Shown: piece after piece, positions 27,634 to 35,945 of the stretch
Position numbering within the stretch: position 1 is the stretch's first letter
How the letters are laid out: each line of letters opens with the position of its first letter
Source: Flavobacteriaceae bacterium
GTDB taxonomy: Bacteria; Bacteroidota; Bacteroidia; Flavobacteriales; Flavobacteriaceae
Assembly (NCBI GenBank): GCA_018401115.1
Contig: JAGYKX010000005.1
Location: 248,001-312,000 of the forward strand
Reading direction: 5' to 3'
Length of the DNA: 64,000 nt
The notes under the pieces: generated by a model
Seen by the model: only the letters and a program-made list of their open reading frames with translations
The model's database searches: none
Told to the model about the DNA's origin: nothing
Made by a program: the position numbers and the translations under genes

Positions 27634-28299
27634 TTGGAATTAGTTTATAATTTAGAATACAACACAGAGCGTGAAAAGCTCATTATACCAGAATATGGAA
27701 GACATTTCCAGAAAATGGTAGACCATGCCATCACTATAGAAGATAAAGATGAACGCATTAAGGTAGCGAATGCTATTATAAGTGTGATGGGTAATTTACA
27801 GCCTCATTTAAGAGATGTACCAGAGTTTAATCACAAGCTATGGGATCAATTATTCATTATGTCTGATTTTAAATTAGATGTGCCTTCCCCTTTTCCAATC
27901 ACTTCAAAAGAACTTTTAGAGCAAAAACCAGAACCCTTAAATTACCCTCAAAATTTTCCAAAATACAGATTTTATGGTAATAATATTAAAAGGATGATAG
28001 ATGTAGCCACTAGCTGGGATAAGGGAGACAAACGCTCTGGTTTGGAATACACTATTGCGAACCACATGAAAAAGTGTTTCTTAAACTGGAACAAAGACAC
28101 TGTGGACGACAGTGTAATCTATAAGCATTTAACGGAACTGAGTAAGGGAGAAATTAACCTTGAAGCCTCAGGGGAGCTACTCACAGACACAGATATATTT
28201 TTGCAAAATAAAATTGTTAAGTCCGTACCTAACAATAGAAATAAAAAGCAAAGAAGCAACAGCAACAACAATAACAATAGGTCAAAAAAGCGCTATTAA
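27634..28299 (+). CDS. DUF4290 family protein
   Basis: 221 residues from a TTG at 27634 (MELVYNLEYNTEREKL). The DUF4290 pattern is clear: LIIPEYGRHFQKMVDHA, VMGNLQPHLRDVPEF and the FPKYRFYGNNIK block. The last 25 residues are an Asn-, Lys- and Arg-rich tail encoded by a run of AAC/AAT repeats, probably disordered and possibly RNA-binding. The family is Bacteroidota-specific with no known function. murA begins 11 bases later; the two are a conserved pair and likely an operon. Confidence 0.88.
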   Translation: MELVYNLEYNTEREKLIIPEYGRHFQKMVDHAITIEDKDERIKVANAIISVMGNLQPHLRDVPEFNHKLWDQLFIMSDFKLDVPSPFPITSKELLEQKPEPLNYPQNFPKYRFYGNNIKRMIDVATSWDKGDKRSGLEYTIANHMKKCFLNWNKDTVDDSVIYKHLTELSKGEINLEASGELLTDTDIFLQNKIVKSVPNNRNKKQRSNSNNNNNRSKKRY

Positions 28300-28310
28300 A
28301 AATTTAATTA

Positions 28311-29618
28311 ATGGGTACCTTTAAAATAGAGGGAGGACATAAACTCCAAGGAAGTATTCGCCCACAGGGTGCAAAAAACGAGGCTTTACAAATTTTATGT
28401 TCCGTACTACTCACCGAAGAGGAAGTGACTATTCACAATATCCCTGATATTATTGATGTGAACAAACTCATTTCTTTGTTAGAAGACCTTGGGGTTAAAA
28501 TTCAAAAGAAAGCTAAGGGCAGTTATACTTTTAAAGCAGACGACGTTAATTTAGATTACCTCCAAACACCACAATATAAAGAAGACGGAAAAGGTTTAAG
28601 AGGTTCTATTATGTTAGTAGGGCCATTGTTAGCGCGTTTTGGAAAAGGATATATTCCAAAACCAGGAGGAGATAAAATTGGCCGCAGAAGGTTAGATACC
28701 CATTTTGAAGGCTTTATTAAGTTGGGTGCTCAATTTAGATACAACCAAGAAGAGCATTTCTACGGTGTAGAAGCGTCTAAATTAAAGGGGGCTTATATGC
28801 TTTTAGATGAGGCCTCTGTTACAGGTACCGCTAACATATTAATGGCTGCTGTTATGGCAGAGGGAGTCACGACCATTTACAACGCAGCTTGTGAACCCTA
28901 CTTGCAACAATTATGCACCCTTTTAAATAAGATGGGGGCTAAAATTAGTGGTATTGGATCTAATTTATTAACTGTAGAAGGGGTAGAAACGCTTCACGGG
29001 GCTTCCCACACTATGCTTCCAGATATGATTGAAATTGGGAGCTGGGCTGGAATGGCTGCCATAACACAAAGTGAGCTCACCATTAAAGACGTAAATTGGA
29101 ATATGCTGGGACAAATCCCTGCAGTATTTAGAAAACTAGGCATTACTATTGAGCAAAAAGGAGACGACATCTATATTCCAGCTCACACAGATGGTTATGC
29201 GGTTCAAAATTATATAGATGGTTCTATTCTAACCATTTCAGATGCACCTTGGCCAGGCATGACTCCTGACTTGTTGAGTATTCTTTTGGTCACTGCCACA
29301 CAGGCAAGGGGAGAAGTACTTATACACCAAAAAATGTTTGAGAGCAGGCTGTTTTTTGTAGACAAACTCATAGACATGGGCGCTAAGATCATTCTATGTG
29401 ATCCGCATAGAGCTACAGTTATGGGACATGATTTTAAATCATTGCTCAAAGCAACCACTATGGTTTCTCCAGATATTAGAGCAGGAGTATCGCTTTTAAT
29501 TGCAGCGCTTTCCGCCAATGGGACATCTACTATTCACAATATTGAGCAAATAGATAGGGGTTATGAGAATATAGATGAGCGACTTAGAAGTATAGGCGCA
29601 CATATTGTTAGGTTATAG
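28311..29618 (+). CDS. murA: UDP-N-acetylglucosamine 1-carboxyvinyltransferase
   Basis: 435 residues of the EPT fold: the N-terminal LQGSIRPQGAKNEALQIL holds the conserved Lys-Asn, and the RGSIMLVGPLLARFG block follows. It makes the first committed step of peptidoglycan synthesis (UDP-GlcNAc plus PEP). In the catalytic loop, PGGDKIGRRRLD has Asp121 where most bacteria have the Cys attacked by fosfomycin (Cys115 in E. coli). Asp at this place is known from Mycobacterium and Chlamydia and makes the enzyme insensitive. The 3' end overlaps the convergent gene by 11 bases. Confidence 0.96.
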   Translation: MGTFKIEGGHKLQGSIRPQGAKNEALQILCSVLLTEEEVTIHNIPDIIDVNKLISLLEDLGVKIQKKAKGSYTFKADDVNLDYLQTPQYKEDGKGLRGSIMLVGPLLARFGKGYIPKPGGDKIGRRRLDTHFEGFIKLGAQFRYNQEEHFYGVEASKLKGAYMLLDEASVTGTANILMAAVMAEGVTTIYNAACEPYLQQLCTLLNKMGAKISGIGSNLLTVEGVETLHGASHTMLPDMIEIGSWAGMAAITQSELTIKDVNWNMLGQIPAVFRKLGITIEQKGDDIYIPAHTDGYAVQNYIDGSILTISDAPWPGMTPDLLSILLVTATQARGEVLIHQKMFESRLFFVDKLIDMGAKIILCDPHRATVMGHDFKSLLKATTMVSPDIRAGVSLLIAALSANGTSTIHNIEQIDRGYENIDERLRSIGAHIVRL

Positions 29619-30285
29619 TTTTGTCGCTGTATACTAAACTATATACTATACAGGCTTGAGCCAGTCCATAGCTTAACATGACAAGGAAGTCTACCTTAGG
29701 AAAGTGATCTAAAAACATGGATAGGGCCAGCAAGCTGTCCGATGCCAAAAACAATCTAGCTCCCACAATACCAAAGATATAGGAAGCTTTATTCACGCTT
29801 CCTTTTCTGATTTGTGCCGTGTAAGCCATGGCAGAAATAGCGATAATATACACTAAGACTGGTATTTTCAAATCCCCAGCTTTGGGTAGTATTAGATACC
29901 CCAAAATAAAAGCGTAGTTAGCCAATAATATGAATTGGAAGAGGTGTTTTTTTCTCCCTTTTTGTGTTAAAAAAATTACTGTGTATCCAATATGTGCCAA
30001 TAAGAATGCACCTAGTCCTGCTATAAAAAATAGCCCACTGTACTCCTGAAACATTAAAAAGACATCTCCAGCCCAAGAGGCTATTATGGCGAAGACACCC
30101 AAGGGATATAATTTTTCAGATATATGAGCCTTTTTGGAGATAAAATAAGCCAATAAGCTTATCATGATTAGTGGCTTTGTGGCATATCTGTAACTGCTTA
30201 AGTCAAAATGACTCAAGCTTGCGTCTATAAGCAATAAACCCCCAAAACACATAGAGAATTGGAGGTCTTTTTTAGATAATATCAT
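29608..30285 (-). CDS. YhhN/TMEM86 family protein (lysoplasmalogenase type)
   Basis: 225 residues with about eight membrane helices. The YhhN signature is seen in KPLIMISLL, SWAGDVFLMF and a late LFLASDSLLAL, giving Asp residues in the membrane that are conserved in the family. Some members cleave the vinyl ether of lysoplasmalogens; bacterial substrates are mostly untested. It begins 7 bases after the M20 amidohydrolase on the same strand, so they share a transcript. Confidence 0.82.
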   Translation of the reverse strand: MILSKKDLQFSMCFGGLLLIDASLSHFDLSSYRYATKPLIMISLLAYFISKKAHISEKLYPLGVFAIIASWAGDVFLMFQEYSGLFFIAGLGAFLLAHIGYTVIFLTQKGRKKHLFQFILLANYAFILGYLILPKAGDLKIPVLVYIIAISAMAYTAQIRKGSVNKASYIFGIVGARLFLASDSLLALSMFLDHFPKVDFLVMLSYGLAQACIVYSLVYSDKTIT

Positions 30286-30292
30286 ATTTATA

Positions 30293-31717
30293 TTACTGAT
30301 TTATAGGTGCGGGACCATCAATCATAGGCTCATAAACTTCATCTCCTTTTCGCATTTTGTATTCAGCTTTTACCTTAGCGACTAGTTTTGGGTTGTTAAA
30401 TAAATCTACCATAGTCATTCCCATTGCTTTGGCAGCGTGAATCATTCCTTTGTGGCCAATACTCATTCCGCCACAGGCAACCACAGCCCAAGAATGCCAA
30501 GGGGTGTCTTTAGGCGCAACAGTAACCCCTAAATTAATATTAGGAACATTCCAACTTACGTCGCCAACGTCGGTAGATCCACCTCCAGAATTTTCTCTGG
30601 TTTCTTCTAAAGGTCTAATAGCGCTATCCATACCTACTTGTGGTTTACCGGTAGCTGCTTGTATCTTTTTACCAAATTCATTTTCTCCCTCAGTGTATGA
30701 TATGGGACCTAATAATTCTAAGTTTTGCTGCATTACAGCACCACCAGTTCTATTGACCAGTGTTTCGTAAATTCCTGAAATTAGGGATATTTTGTAATCT
30801 ACATTGGCTAAAATAGCAGCCCCTTCAGCCATGGCTTGAACCCTCTCGTAAACTGGTTTCATTCCAGATCTTTTAGAGTCTCTCACCCGTACCCATAACC
30901 TTGAATAGTCTGGTACTACATTTACAACTTGACCACCGTCTTGTATGTGGTAATGTATTCTTACAGTTGGTTTAATGTGTTCTCTGTAGTAATTAATTCC
31001 TGAAGTGTATAATTCCAATGCATCTGACGCGGAACGTCCATTCCATGGATCTGCAGAAGCATGTGCCGCTTGTCCATAGAATTCTACTTTAAAATCAATC
31101 AATGCTAAAGAGCTCTGTACATCTGCTTTGGTATCTGCAGAAGGGTGCCAGCTAATGTTCACGTCTACGTTGTCCCAAAGACCAGCTTGGACCATCCAGA
31201 TTTTTCCGAAAAATTTTTCTTCAGAGGGTGTTCCCAAAAACCTTACGGTACCTTTTATTTTTCCTGCCTCGATCAATTCCTTAACAGCTATAGCTGCTCC
31301 TAGACTTCCTGCACCAAATAAATTGTGGCCACATCCGTGACCTGCCGCACCTTGATTCAAGGCTTCTTTTTCAGGTTGTGCTTTTTGAGATATACCGGGT
31401 AATGCGTCAAATTCTCCCAATACACTAATTACCGGGCTTCCAGAACCATAAGTAGCTGAAAATGCAGTGGGTATTCCAGCGACGCCTCTAGTGACATTAA
31501 ATCCATTTTTTTCTGCATAAGATGCTAGGATTTCTGCAGATTGGTCTTCTTGAAAAGCTGTTTCTGCTAGTGCCCAAATAGAGTCACTCACGGCAATTAA
31601 TGCTTGTTCATGTTTTTCTACAGAGGCTATAATAGCCTTCTTATGAGAAGTCATTTTTTGCGCAAAAATTGCTTGTGTAGTTAGGGCTAAAAGGCCTAGG
31701 ATAATTTTTTTTCTCAT
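30293..31717 (-). CDS. M20D amidohydrolase, AbgB-like, exported
   Basis: 474 residues with a signal peptide (1-19, ending AIFA). M20D features: GEFDALPG, the metal-binding AAGHGCGHN (Cys and His), the base in GTPSEEKF, NISWHPSA (His), and a dimerisation domain with FYGQAAHASADPWNGRSA. AbgB relatives cut p-aminobenzoyl-glutamate; others act on N-acyl amino acids or indole-acetyl conjugates. The substrate here is uncertain, though the gene is clearly periplasmic, unlike E. coli AbgB. Confidence 0.88.
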   Translation of the reverse strand: MRKKIILGLLALTTQAIFAQKMTSHKKAIIASVEKHEQALIAVSDSIWALAETAFQEDQSAEILASYAEKNGFNVTRGVAGIPTAFSATYGSGSPVISVLGEFDALPGISQKAQPEKEALNQGAAGHGCGHNLFGAGSLGAAIAVKELIEAGKIKGTVRFLGTPSEEKFFGKIWMVQAGLWDNVDVNISWHPSADTKADVQSSLALIDFKVEFYGQAAHASADPWNGRSASDALELYTSGINYYREHIKPTVRIHYHIQDGGQVVNVVPDYSRLWVRVRDSKRSGMKPVYERVQAMAEGAAILANVDYKISLISGIYETLVNRTGGAVMQQNLELLGPISYTEGENEFGKKIQAATGKPQVGMDSAIRPLEETRENSGGGSTDVGDVSWNVPNINLGVTVAPKDTPWHSWAVVACGGMSIGHKGMIHAAKAMGMTMVDLFNNPKLVAKVKAEYKMRKGDEVYEPMIDGPAPINQ

Positions 31718-31782
31718 GGTTGTTTGGTTGTTATTTCTTACTAAGGTAAGTTACAAAAAATACCTTATTAGAAAAGTTTAAC

Positions 31783-33258
31783 TTAGTTTGTTTTTTTACG
31801 GGGTTTTTTTGGGACTACATGTGTGCTTAAAATTCTTTTCCCTTCTAATTTGACTAGAGTTGTTTTTCTTAATCCCCACAACTGGTCTGCTGCATACTTT
31901 CTGCTCTTTTCGAGATCTATAATTGGTACTGGATAGTCGCTACCCAATGTAAAATTTAAAAAAGCCGCTTCTAATGGAGGCATTTTCCAAGGCTCGTGCA
32001 CGTAAGCTTCCGGTATTAAAGCCAATTCTGGCACCCATTTCTTAACAAAAATGCCCTTTGGGTCGTGGTCTAATCCATTTTTAACAGGGTTGTATATTCT
32101 AATAGTATTTATCCCTGTTTCACCCGCTTGCATTTGAAGTTGGGGAAAATGAATTCCTGGTTCAAAATCTAAAAAGTGTTGAGCTAAATGTGGTGAGCAG
32201 TCTTGCCAGGGTTGCCAGAGTAAATGGGTGAAGAAAGAAGCCAGCATGGCCCTGAGTCTAAAATTTACAAAACCCGTTTGAACCAAACATCTCATGGCAG
32301 CGTCTACCATAGGCACTCCTGTTTGCCCTTGTCGCCAAGCTAATTGATAGGTAGGGTTTACCGTTTTATTAAGCGATGCATAGCCTTTGTTTACTGCGTC
32401 AAACTCAATATTAGGCTCCATTTCAAATTTCTGAATAAAATGCGCCTGCCAGCTCAATCTAGATATAAAGCCATTGATATTTCGTTTATTGCTCACCTGT
32501 TTTTGATTTCTACTAACATATTGAAGCACTTGTTTGGTAGAGAGCATTCCCCAAGCCAGATAGGGAGAAATTCGGCCACTATGAAGTCTAGATTCCAATG
32601 GTTTAGAATAATACTTTTGGTACCCATTAATTCGTTTCGTGATAAAACTATTCAAGTATTTCCATCCATTTAAACTTCCCCCAATTTGAATACCTGATTT
32701 ATGATTAATGTTTAATTCCAAAGGGACCAGTTCTAGCCTGGCAATTAATTCATCTATCTCTTTTGAGCTATAATAGGTACCTGAAAGAAAGCTAGGGGTA
32801 TGAATAGGAGCTTTCATTTGACCCATCCAGTGCTCCCGCCATTTTTGACGGTTCTTTAGCGCCCTCCATAGACCATTTTGGGCAAATTCATACCAATGTA
32901 CCCTGTTATTATTACACCATTTTTTTACAGCTTTATCTCTTGTGTATGTAATATCCATTCCCACTTCCATATGAGAATATAGGGATGTAATAGGTTCTTG
33001 GGAATGAATTTTTTGAAGTATTTCTGGAATATAGTCGGAAAGGATTAAAATTTTGGTATCGTATTCCCTTAGCATTAATTGTATAGCATCTAATCCTTCC
33101 TGAATAAAATCTATATGTAATTTACTGTAATGTGGGTCTTGAGTCCAAAGTGATTCAAAAGAATAGAGTAGTAATACCTTTTCTCCACTAGCCAAAGCTT
33201 TAGTTAATGGTTCGTGATCATCTAGTCTTAAATCTCTTTTAAACCAAACTACAACCAT
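31783..33258 (-). CDS. Photolyase/cryptochrome-family protein with degenerate Trp triad
   Basis: 491 residues. An N-terminal Rossmann domain (VVVWFKRDLRLDDH) and a C-terminal FAD domain are present, including a SGRISPYLAWGMLS block and RIYNPVKN. By eye against E. coli PhrB the electron-transfer residues differ: Trp382 is Leu374, Trp306 is Lys298, while Trp359 is kept as Trp351. The N5-contact Asn378 is His370, Glu274 is Arg and Met345 is Ala. The protein is therefore unlikely to be a standard CPD photolyase; it may be a cryptochrome-like photosensor, a repair enzyme of other specificity, or use a different electron path. It starts 2 bases after the CPD photolyase gene. Confidence 0.85.
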   Translation of the reverse strand: MVVVWFKRDLRLDDHEPLTKALASGEKVLLLYSFESLWTQDPHYSKLHIDFIQEGLDAIQLMLREYDTKILILSDYIPEILQKIHSQEPITSLYSHMEVGMDITYTRDKAVKKWCNNNRVHWYEFAQNGLWRALKNRQKWREHWMGQMKAPIHTPSFLSGTYYSSKEIDELIARLELVPLELNINHKSGIQIGGSLNGWKYLNSFITKRINGYQKYYSKPLESRLHSGRISPYLAWGMLSTKQVLQYVSRNQKQVSNKRNINGFISRLSWQAHFIQKFEMEPNIEFDAVNKGYASLNKTVNPTYQLAWRQGQTGVPMVDAAMRCLVQTGFVNFRLRAMLASFFTHLLWQPWQDCSPHLAQHFLDFEPGIHFPQLQMQAGETGINTIRIYNPVKNGLDHDPKGIFVKKWVPELALIPEAYVHEPWKMPPLEAAFLNFTLGSDYPVPIIDLEKSRKYAADQLWGLRKTTLVKLEGKRILSTHVVPKKPRKKTN

Positions 33259-33260
33259 TT

Positions 33261-34577
33261 TTAAGCCAAAGCTTTTTTATAAGTTTCAAGACACCTTTCT
33301 CTGGCCATTTTATGGTCTACCACTGGACTAGGATAGGTGATTTCACCTAAATCTGACACCCATTTTTTAAGGTAAATATGCTGTTTGTCAAATTTGTCTA
33401 TCTGGGTAGTGGGGTTAAAAATTCTAAAATAAGGGGCAGCGTCTACTCCAGAACCAGCAGCCCATTGCCAATTTCCGACATTACTGGCCAATTCAAAATC
33501 CAATAATTTTTCAGCAAAATAAGCTTCACCCCACCTCCAATCAATCAATAGGTGTTTGCAAAGAAAACTAGCCACAAGCATGCGAACCCTGTTGTGCATA
33601 GTTCCAGTAGCATTGAGTTCTCTCATTCCAGCGTCTACTAAAGGATAGCCTGTTGTGCCATTTTTCCAGCGCTCAAATTCTGCTGTATTATTTCTCCATT
33701 CAATACGGTCATAGGCAGGTTTAAATGCCTTTGTAGGTGTGTGGGGAAAATGCCATAATATTTGCATAAAAAATTCCCTCCAAATGAGTTCACTCAAAAA
33801 TACTTGATTTTTTTGCGCTTTGGCTTTTTGTACAAGGGCCCTAACAGATACAGTTCCAAACCTAAGGTGAGGCCCTAATTTAGAAGTGCCGTTTTCTATA
33901 CTCGGGAAATTTCTTTTTGCTTCATACTCCTCAATGAGTTCTGTACTAACAGAATAATTTGGGACCTCAATTTCTGCCTCAGAATAGCCTAAGGCTTTCA
34001 TATCATGAAGGCTTGTATTTATTTTATAGAGGTTTTCAAGCGGCATCTCTAGTGCTTGAAATCCTTGGGGGTATTGTAGTTCAAAATTACTTAACCATCT
34101 ATTCTTGTAAGGCGTATAAACAAGATAAGGTTTGCCGTCTTCTTTAGTGACCTGATCTTTTTCAAAAATAACCTGGTCTTTAAAAGCGTGAAAATCGACT
34201 GATTTAGTGGCTAAATAAGCTTTAATCTCAAAGTCTCTTTGTATTGCATAAGGCTCATAGTCTTCATTGGTATAGACCCCACAAACTTTAAAATCGTGAG
34301 AGGGGTTTACTAAAGATTTAAAAACCTCTAATGGTTTGCTGTGGTAGGATTGCACACCAGATTGAAATAGTTTTTTAAAATGCTGGTTTATTTGTTGTAG
34401 CTGGTGAACAATAAATTGAAGCCTAGGGTCTTTATCCGGAAGCATTTCTAGTATGTCAGTATCGAAAATAAAGATAGGAAGCACTTTTTTACCACTTAAA
34501 AGTGCCTTAGATAATGCCGTATTGTCATTGTACCTCAAATCCCTTCTATACCAAAAAATGACAATTTCTTCCTTCAT
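33261..34577 (-). CDS. phrB: Class I CPD photolyase
   Basis: 438 residues. N-terminal antenna domain (VIFWYRRDLRYNDN) and FAD domain with all key residues by eye against E. coli: Trp294, Trp347 and Trp370 for the electron-transfer triad (306, 359, 382), Asn in SNVGNWQW, Glu263 and Trp266 in SELIWREF for dimer recognition, and the RIFNPTTQ block. It repairs cyclobutane pyrimidine dimers with blue light. It lies 42 bases after the SDR-like gene and 2 bases before the cryptochrome-like gene. Confidence 0.95.
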   Translation of the reverse strand: MKEEIVIFWYRRDLRYNDNTALSKALLSGKKVLPIFIFDTDILEMLPDKDPRLQFIVHQLQQINQHFKKLFQSGVQSYHSKPLEVFKSLVNPSHDFKVCGVYTNEDYEPYAIQRDFEIKAYLATKSVDFHAFKDQVIFEKDQVTKEDGKPYLVYTPYKNRWLSNFELQYPQGFQALEMPLENLYKINTSLHDMKALGYSEAEIEVPNYSVSTELIEEYEAKRNFPSIENGTSKLGPHLRFGTVSVRALVQKAKAQKNQVFLSELIWREFFMQILWHFPHTPTKAFKPAYDRIEWRNNTAEFERWKNGTTGYPLVDAGMRELNATGTMHNRVRMLVASFLCKHLLIDWRWGEAYFAEKLLDFELASNVGNWQWAAGSGVDAAPYFRIFNPTTQIDKFDKQHIYLKKWVSDLGEITYPSPVVDHKMARERCLETYKKALA

Positions 34578-34619
34578 AAATATATGAGTTGCGCTAAAAA
34601 TATATTTCTTCTACACGGA

Positions 34620-35309
34620 CTAATGTACGTTTAAACTTCCCATACCACCGTCTAATCCAATGATTTGTCCACTCATCCAGCTACTTTTGTCTGATAGTAA
34701 AAATACAGTCATTTCAGCAATATCACTGGCGGTACCCACTCTTTTTAAGGGGTGCCTTGCATCCATTATTTCTTTTTTCTTATCGTTATTTAGTAAGCGT
34801 CCAGCCAATGGGGTATTGGTTAAGGATGGTGCAATACAATTCACCCTTAGTTTGGGTGCATTCTCTGCAGCAATAGACTTCACAAAGCCTTCAACAGCTC
34901 CTTTAGCAGCTGCTATACTGGCATGAAAGGGCATACCCATAGCCACTGCTACAGTACTGTAAAACACCATACTACTTCCTTCATTCATTTTTGGCATAAT
35001 GGCCTGAACAATCGGCAACATAGCAAAGAAATTTATTTCCATGTCTGCTCTAAAAGCTTCGTTAGAAAGCATTTTAAGCGGTTTTAAGTTTATTGAACCT
35101 GGACAGTACACAAATCCATCTATGGGTGTATTGATTTGGTCTATAGGAAAGGCGTCTGTTAGCACATCAAATACGCTGTGGTTTACATGAGTCAATGAAA
35201 ATTCTGGAGCAGTTCTTGAGAATAAATGTATTTGGTGGTCTTGAGACAATATTTTTACTGTTTCAAGTCCAATGCCATGAGAGCCTCCAATAATAATAAT
35301 ATTTTTCAT
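34620..35309 (-). CDS. SDR-superfamily protein lacking the catalytic Tyr
   Basis: 229 residues. The Rossmann start is typical (IIIGGSHGIG), as are the catalytic Ser region (FYSTVAV) and C-terminal LDGG. In the active-site helix, HASIAAAKGAVEGF keeps the Lys, but the position four before it, normally Tyr, is Ile. The usual NNAG is replaced by YCPG. Either it is a binding protein or it uses other chemistry. It is 2 bases after the SRPBCC gene and part of the photolyase operon. Confidence 0.85.
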   Translation of the reverse strand: MKNIIIIGGSHGIGLETVKILSQDHQIHLFSRTAPEFSLTHVNHSVFDVLTDAFPIDQINTPIDGFVYCPGSINLKPLKMLSNEAFRADMEINFFAMLPIVQAIMPKMNEGSSMVFYSTVAVAMGMPFHASIAAAKGAVEGFVKSIAAENAPKLRVNCIAPSLTNTPLAGRLLNNDKKKEIMDARHPLKRVGTASDIAEMTVFLLSDKSSWMSGQIIGLDGGMGSLNVH

Positions 35310-35311
35310 AA

Positions 35312-35806
35312 TTAAATCTTTTTTAAACTTAGGGTTGTTGGGGTAGGTAATTGACCAAATAATTCTTTAAGTGCTTTTTCTCTGTGTGAAAATATCTTTT
35401 TTAACTGAGGCTTCACCAAAATGGGATGCACTATTTGGCCTAAAATTCCAAAAGGAATTTTGTAATCAATAATGTCTTCCATTTCTACACCGCCCTCAAT
35501 TTCTTTAATAAAATGTTTGTGGTGCCATAAAGCATAGGGACCAAAACGTTGTTCGTCTACAAAGTACTTTCCGTTTTCTACATGTGTTATCTCAGTGACC
35601 CATTTGGTGGTAACGCCTGGAAAAGGGCTCACCGTATAATGAATGACTTGGCCTGGAAACATTTTTCTGTCTGCACCGGCTAGGATGTTAAAACCCATGG
35701 CTTCAGGCGTAATTCTTTGAAGATTTTTAGGGTCTGACAAGAATTCCCAAGCAGTCTGCATATCCGTTTTAATACATTGTTTTGCGTGTAATTGGTATAG
35801 TTGCAT
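35312..35806 (-). CDS. SRPBCC family protein, first gene of the photolyase operon
   Basis: 164 residues from the ATG at 35804-35806 (MQLYQLHAKQCIKT). An earlier in-frame ATG at 35839 would start inside the -7 box, so it is rejected. Helix-grip pattern: CIKTDMQTAWEFLSDPKNLQRITP at the start and a final long helix (KIFSHREKALKELF). The fold binds hydrophobic ligands; related proteins are found beside photolyases in other bacteria, with no known ligand. The leader would be only about 16 bases. Confidence 0.85.
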   Translation of the reverse strand: MQLYQLHAKQCIKTDMQTAWEFLSDPKNLQRITPEAMGFNILAGADRKMFPGQVIHYTVSPFPGVTTKWVTEITHVENGKYFVDEQRFGPYALWHHKHFIKEIEGGVEMEDIIDYKIPFGILGQIVHPILVKPQLKKIFSHREKALKELFGQLPTPTTLSLKKI

Positions 35807-35828
35807 AGGTCTAATACATTTTATAATA

Positions 35829-35836
35829 CAAAGATA
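35829..35836 (-). promoter_or_regulatory. -7 box of the photolyase operon
   Basis: TATCTTTG on the minus strand, 22 bases before the chosen SRPBCC start. No standard -33 TTG is seen at the usual distance; an inverted repeat lies there instead. Confidence 0.65.
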
Positions 35837-35842
35837 CAATTT

Positions 35843-35873
35843 TGTTTAACTTTACGATTGTTCGTGTTAAACA
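35843..35873. promoter_or_regulatory. Inverted repeat TGTTTAAC-N15-GTTAAACA, probable operator
   Basis: Perfect 8-base arms at 35843-35850 and 35866-35873. It covers the -33 region of the leftward operon and lies 29 bases upstream of the -7 box of the rightward DUF2911 gene. Two half-sites with centres 23 bases apart fit a dimeric regulator or a pair of alternative sigma factor -35 elements. No regulator gene lies nearby. Confidence 0.55.
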
Positions 35874-35902
35874 TTTTAACCATTTATTCTTCAGTTTATC
35901 CC

Positions 35903-35910
35903 TATCTTTG
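35903..35910 (+). promoter_or_regulatory. -7 box for the DUF2911 gene
   Basis: TATCTTTG, identical to the box of the divergent operon, 35 bases before the ATG. Confidence 0.6.
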
Positions 35911-35945
35911 ATATTCATATTAATCAAACATCACTACATAATATT

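Noticed and set aside
31783-34577. Tandem duplication of one photolyase gene
   Set aside because: The two proteins differ in length and in nearly all key active-site residues, so they are separate old subfamilies.
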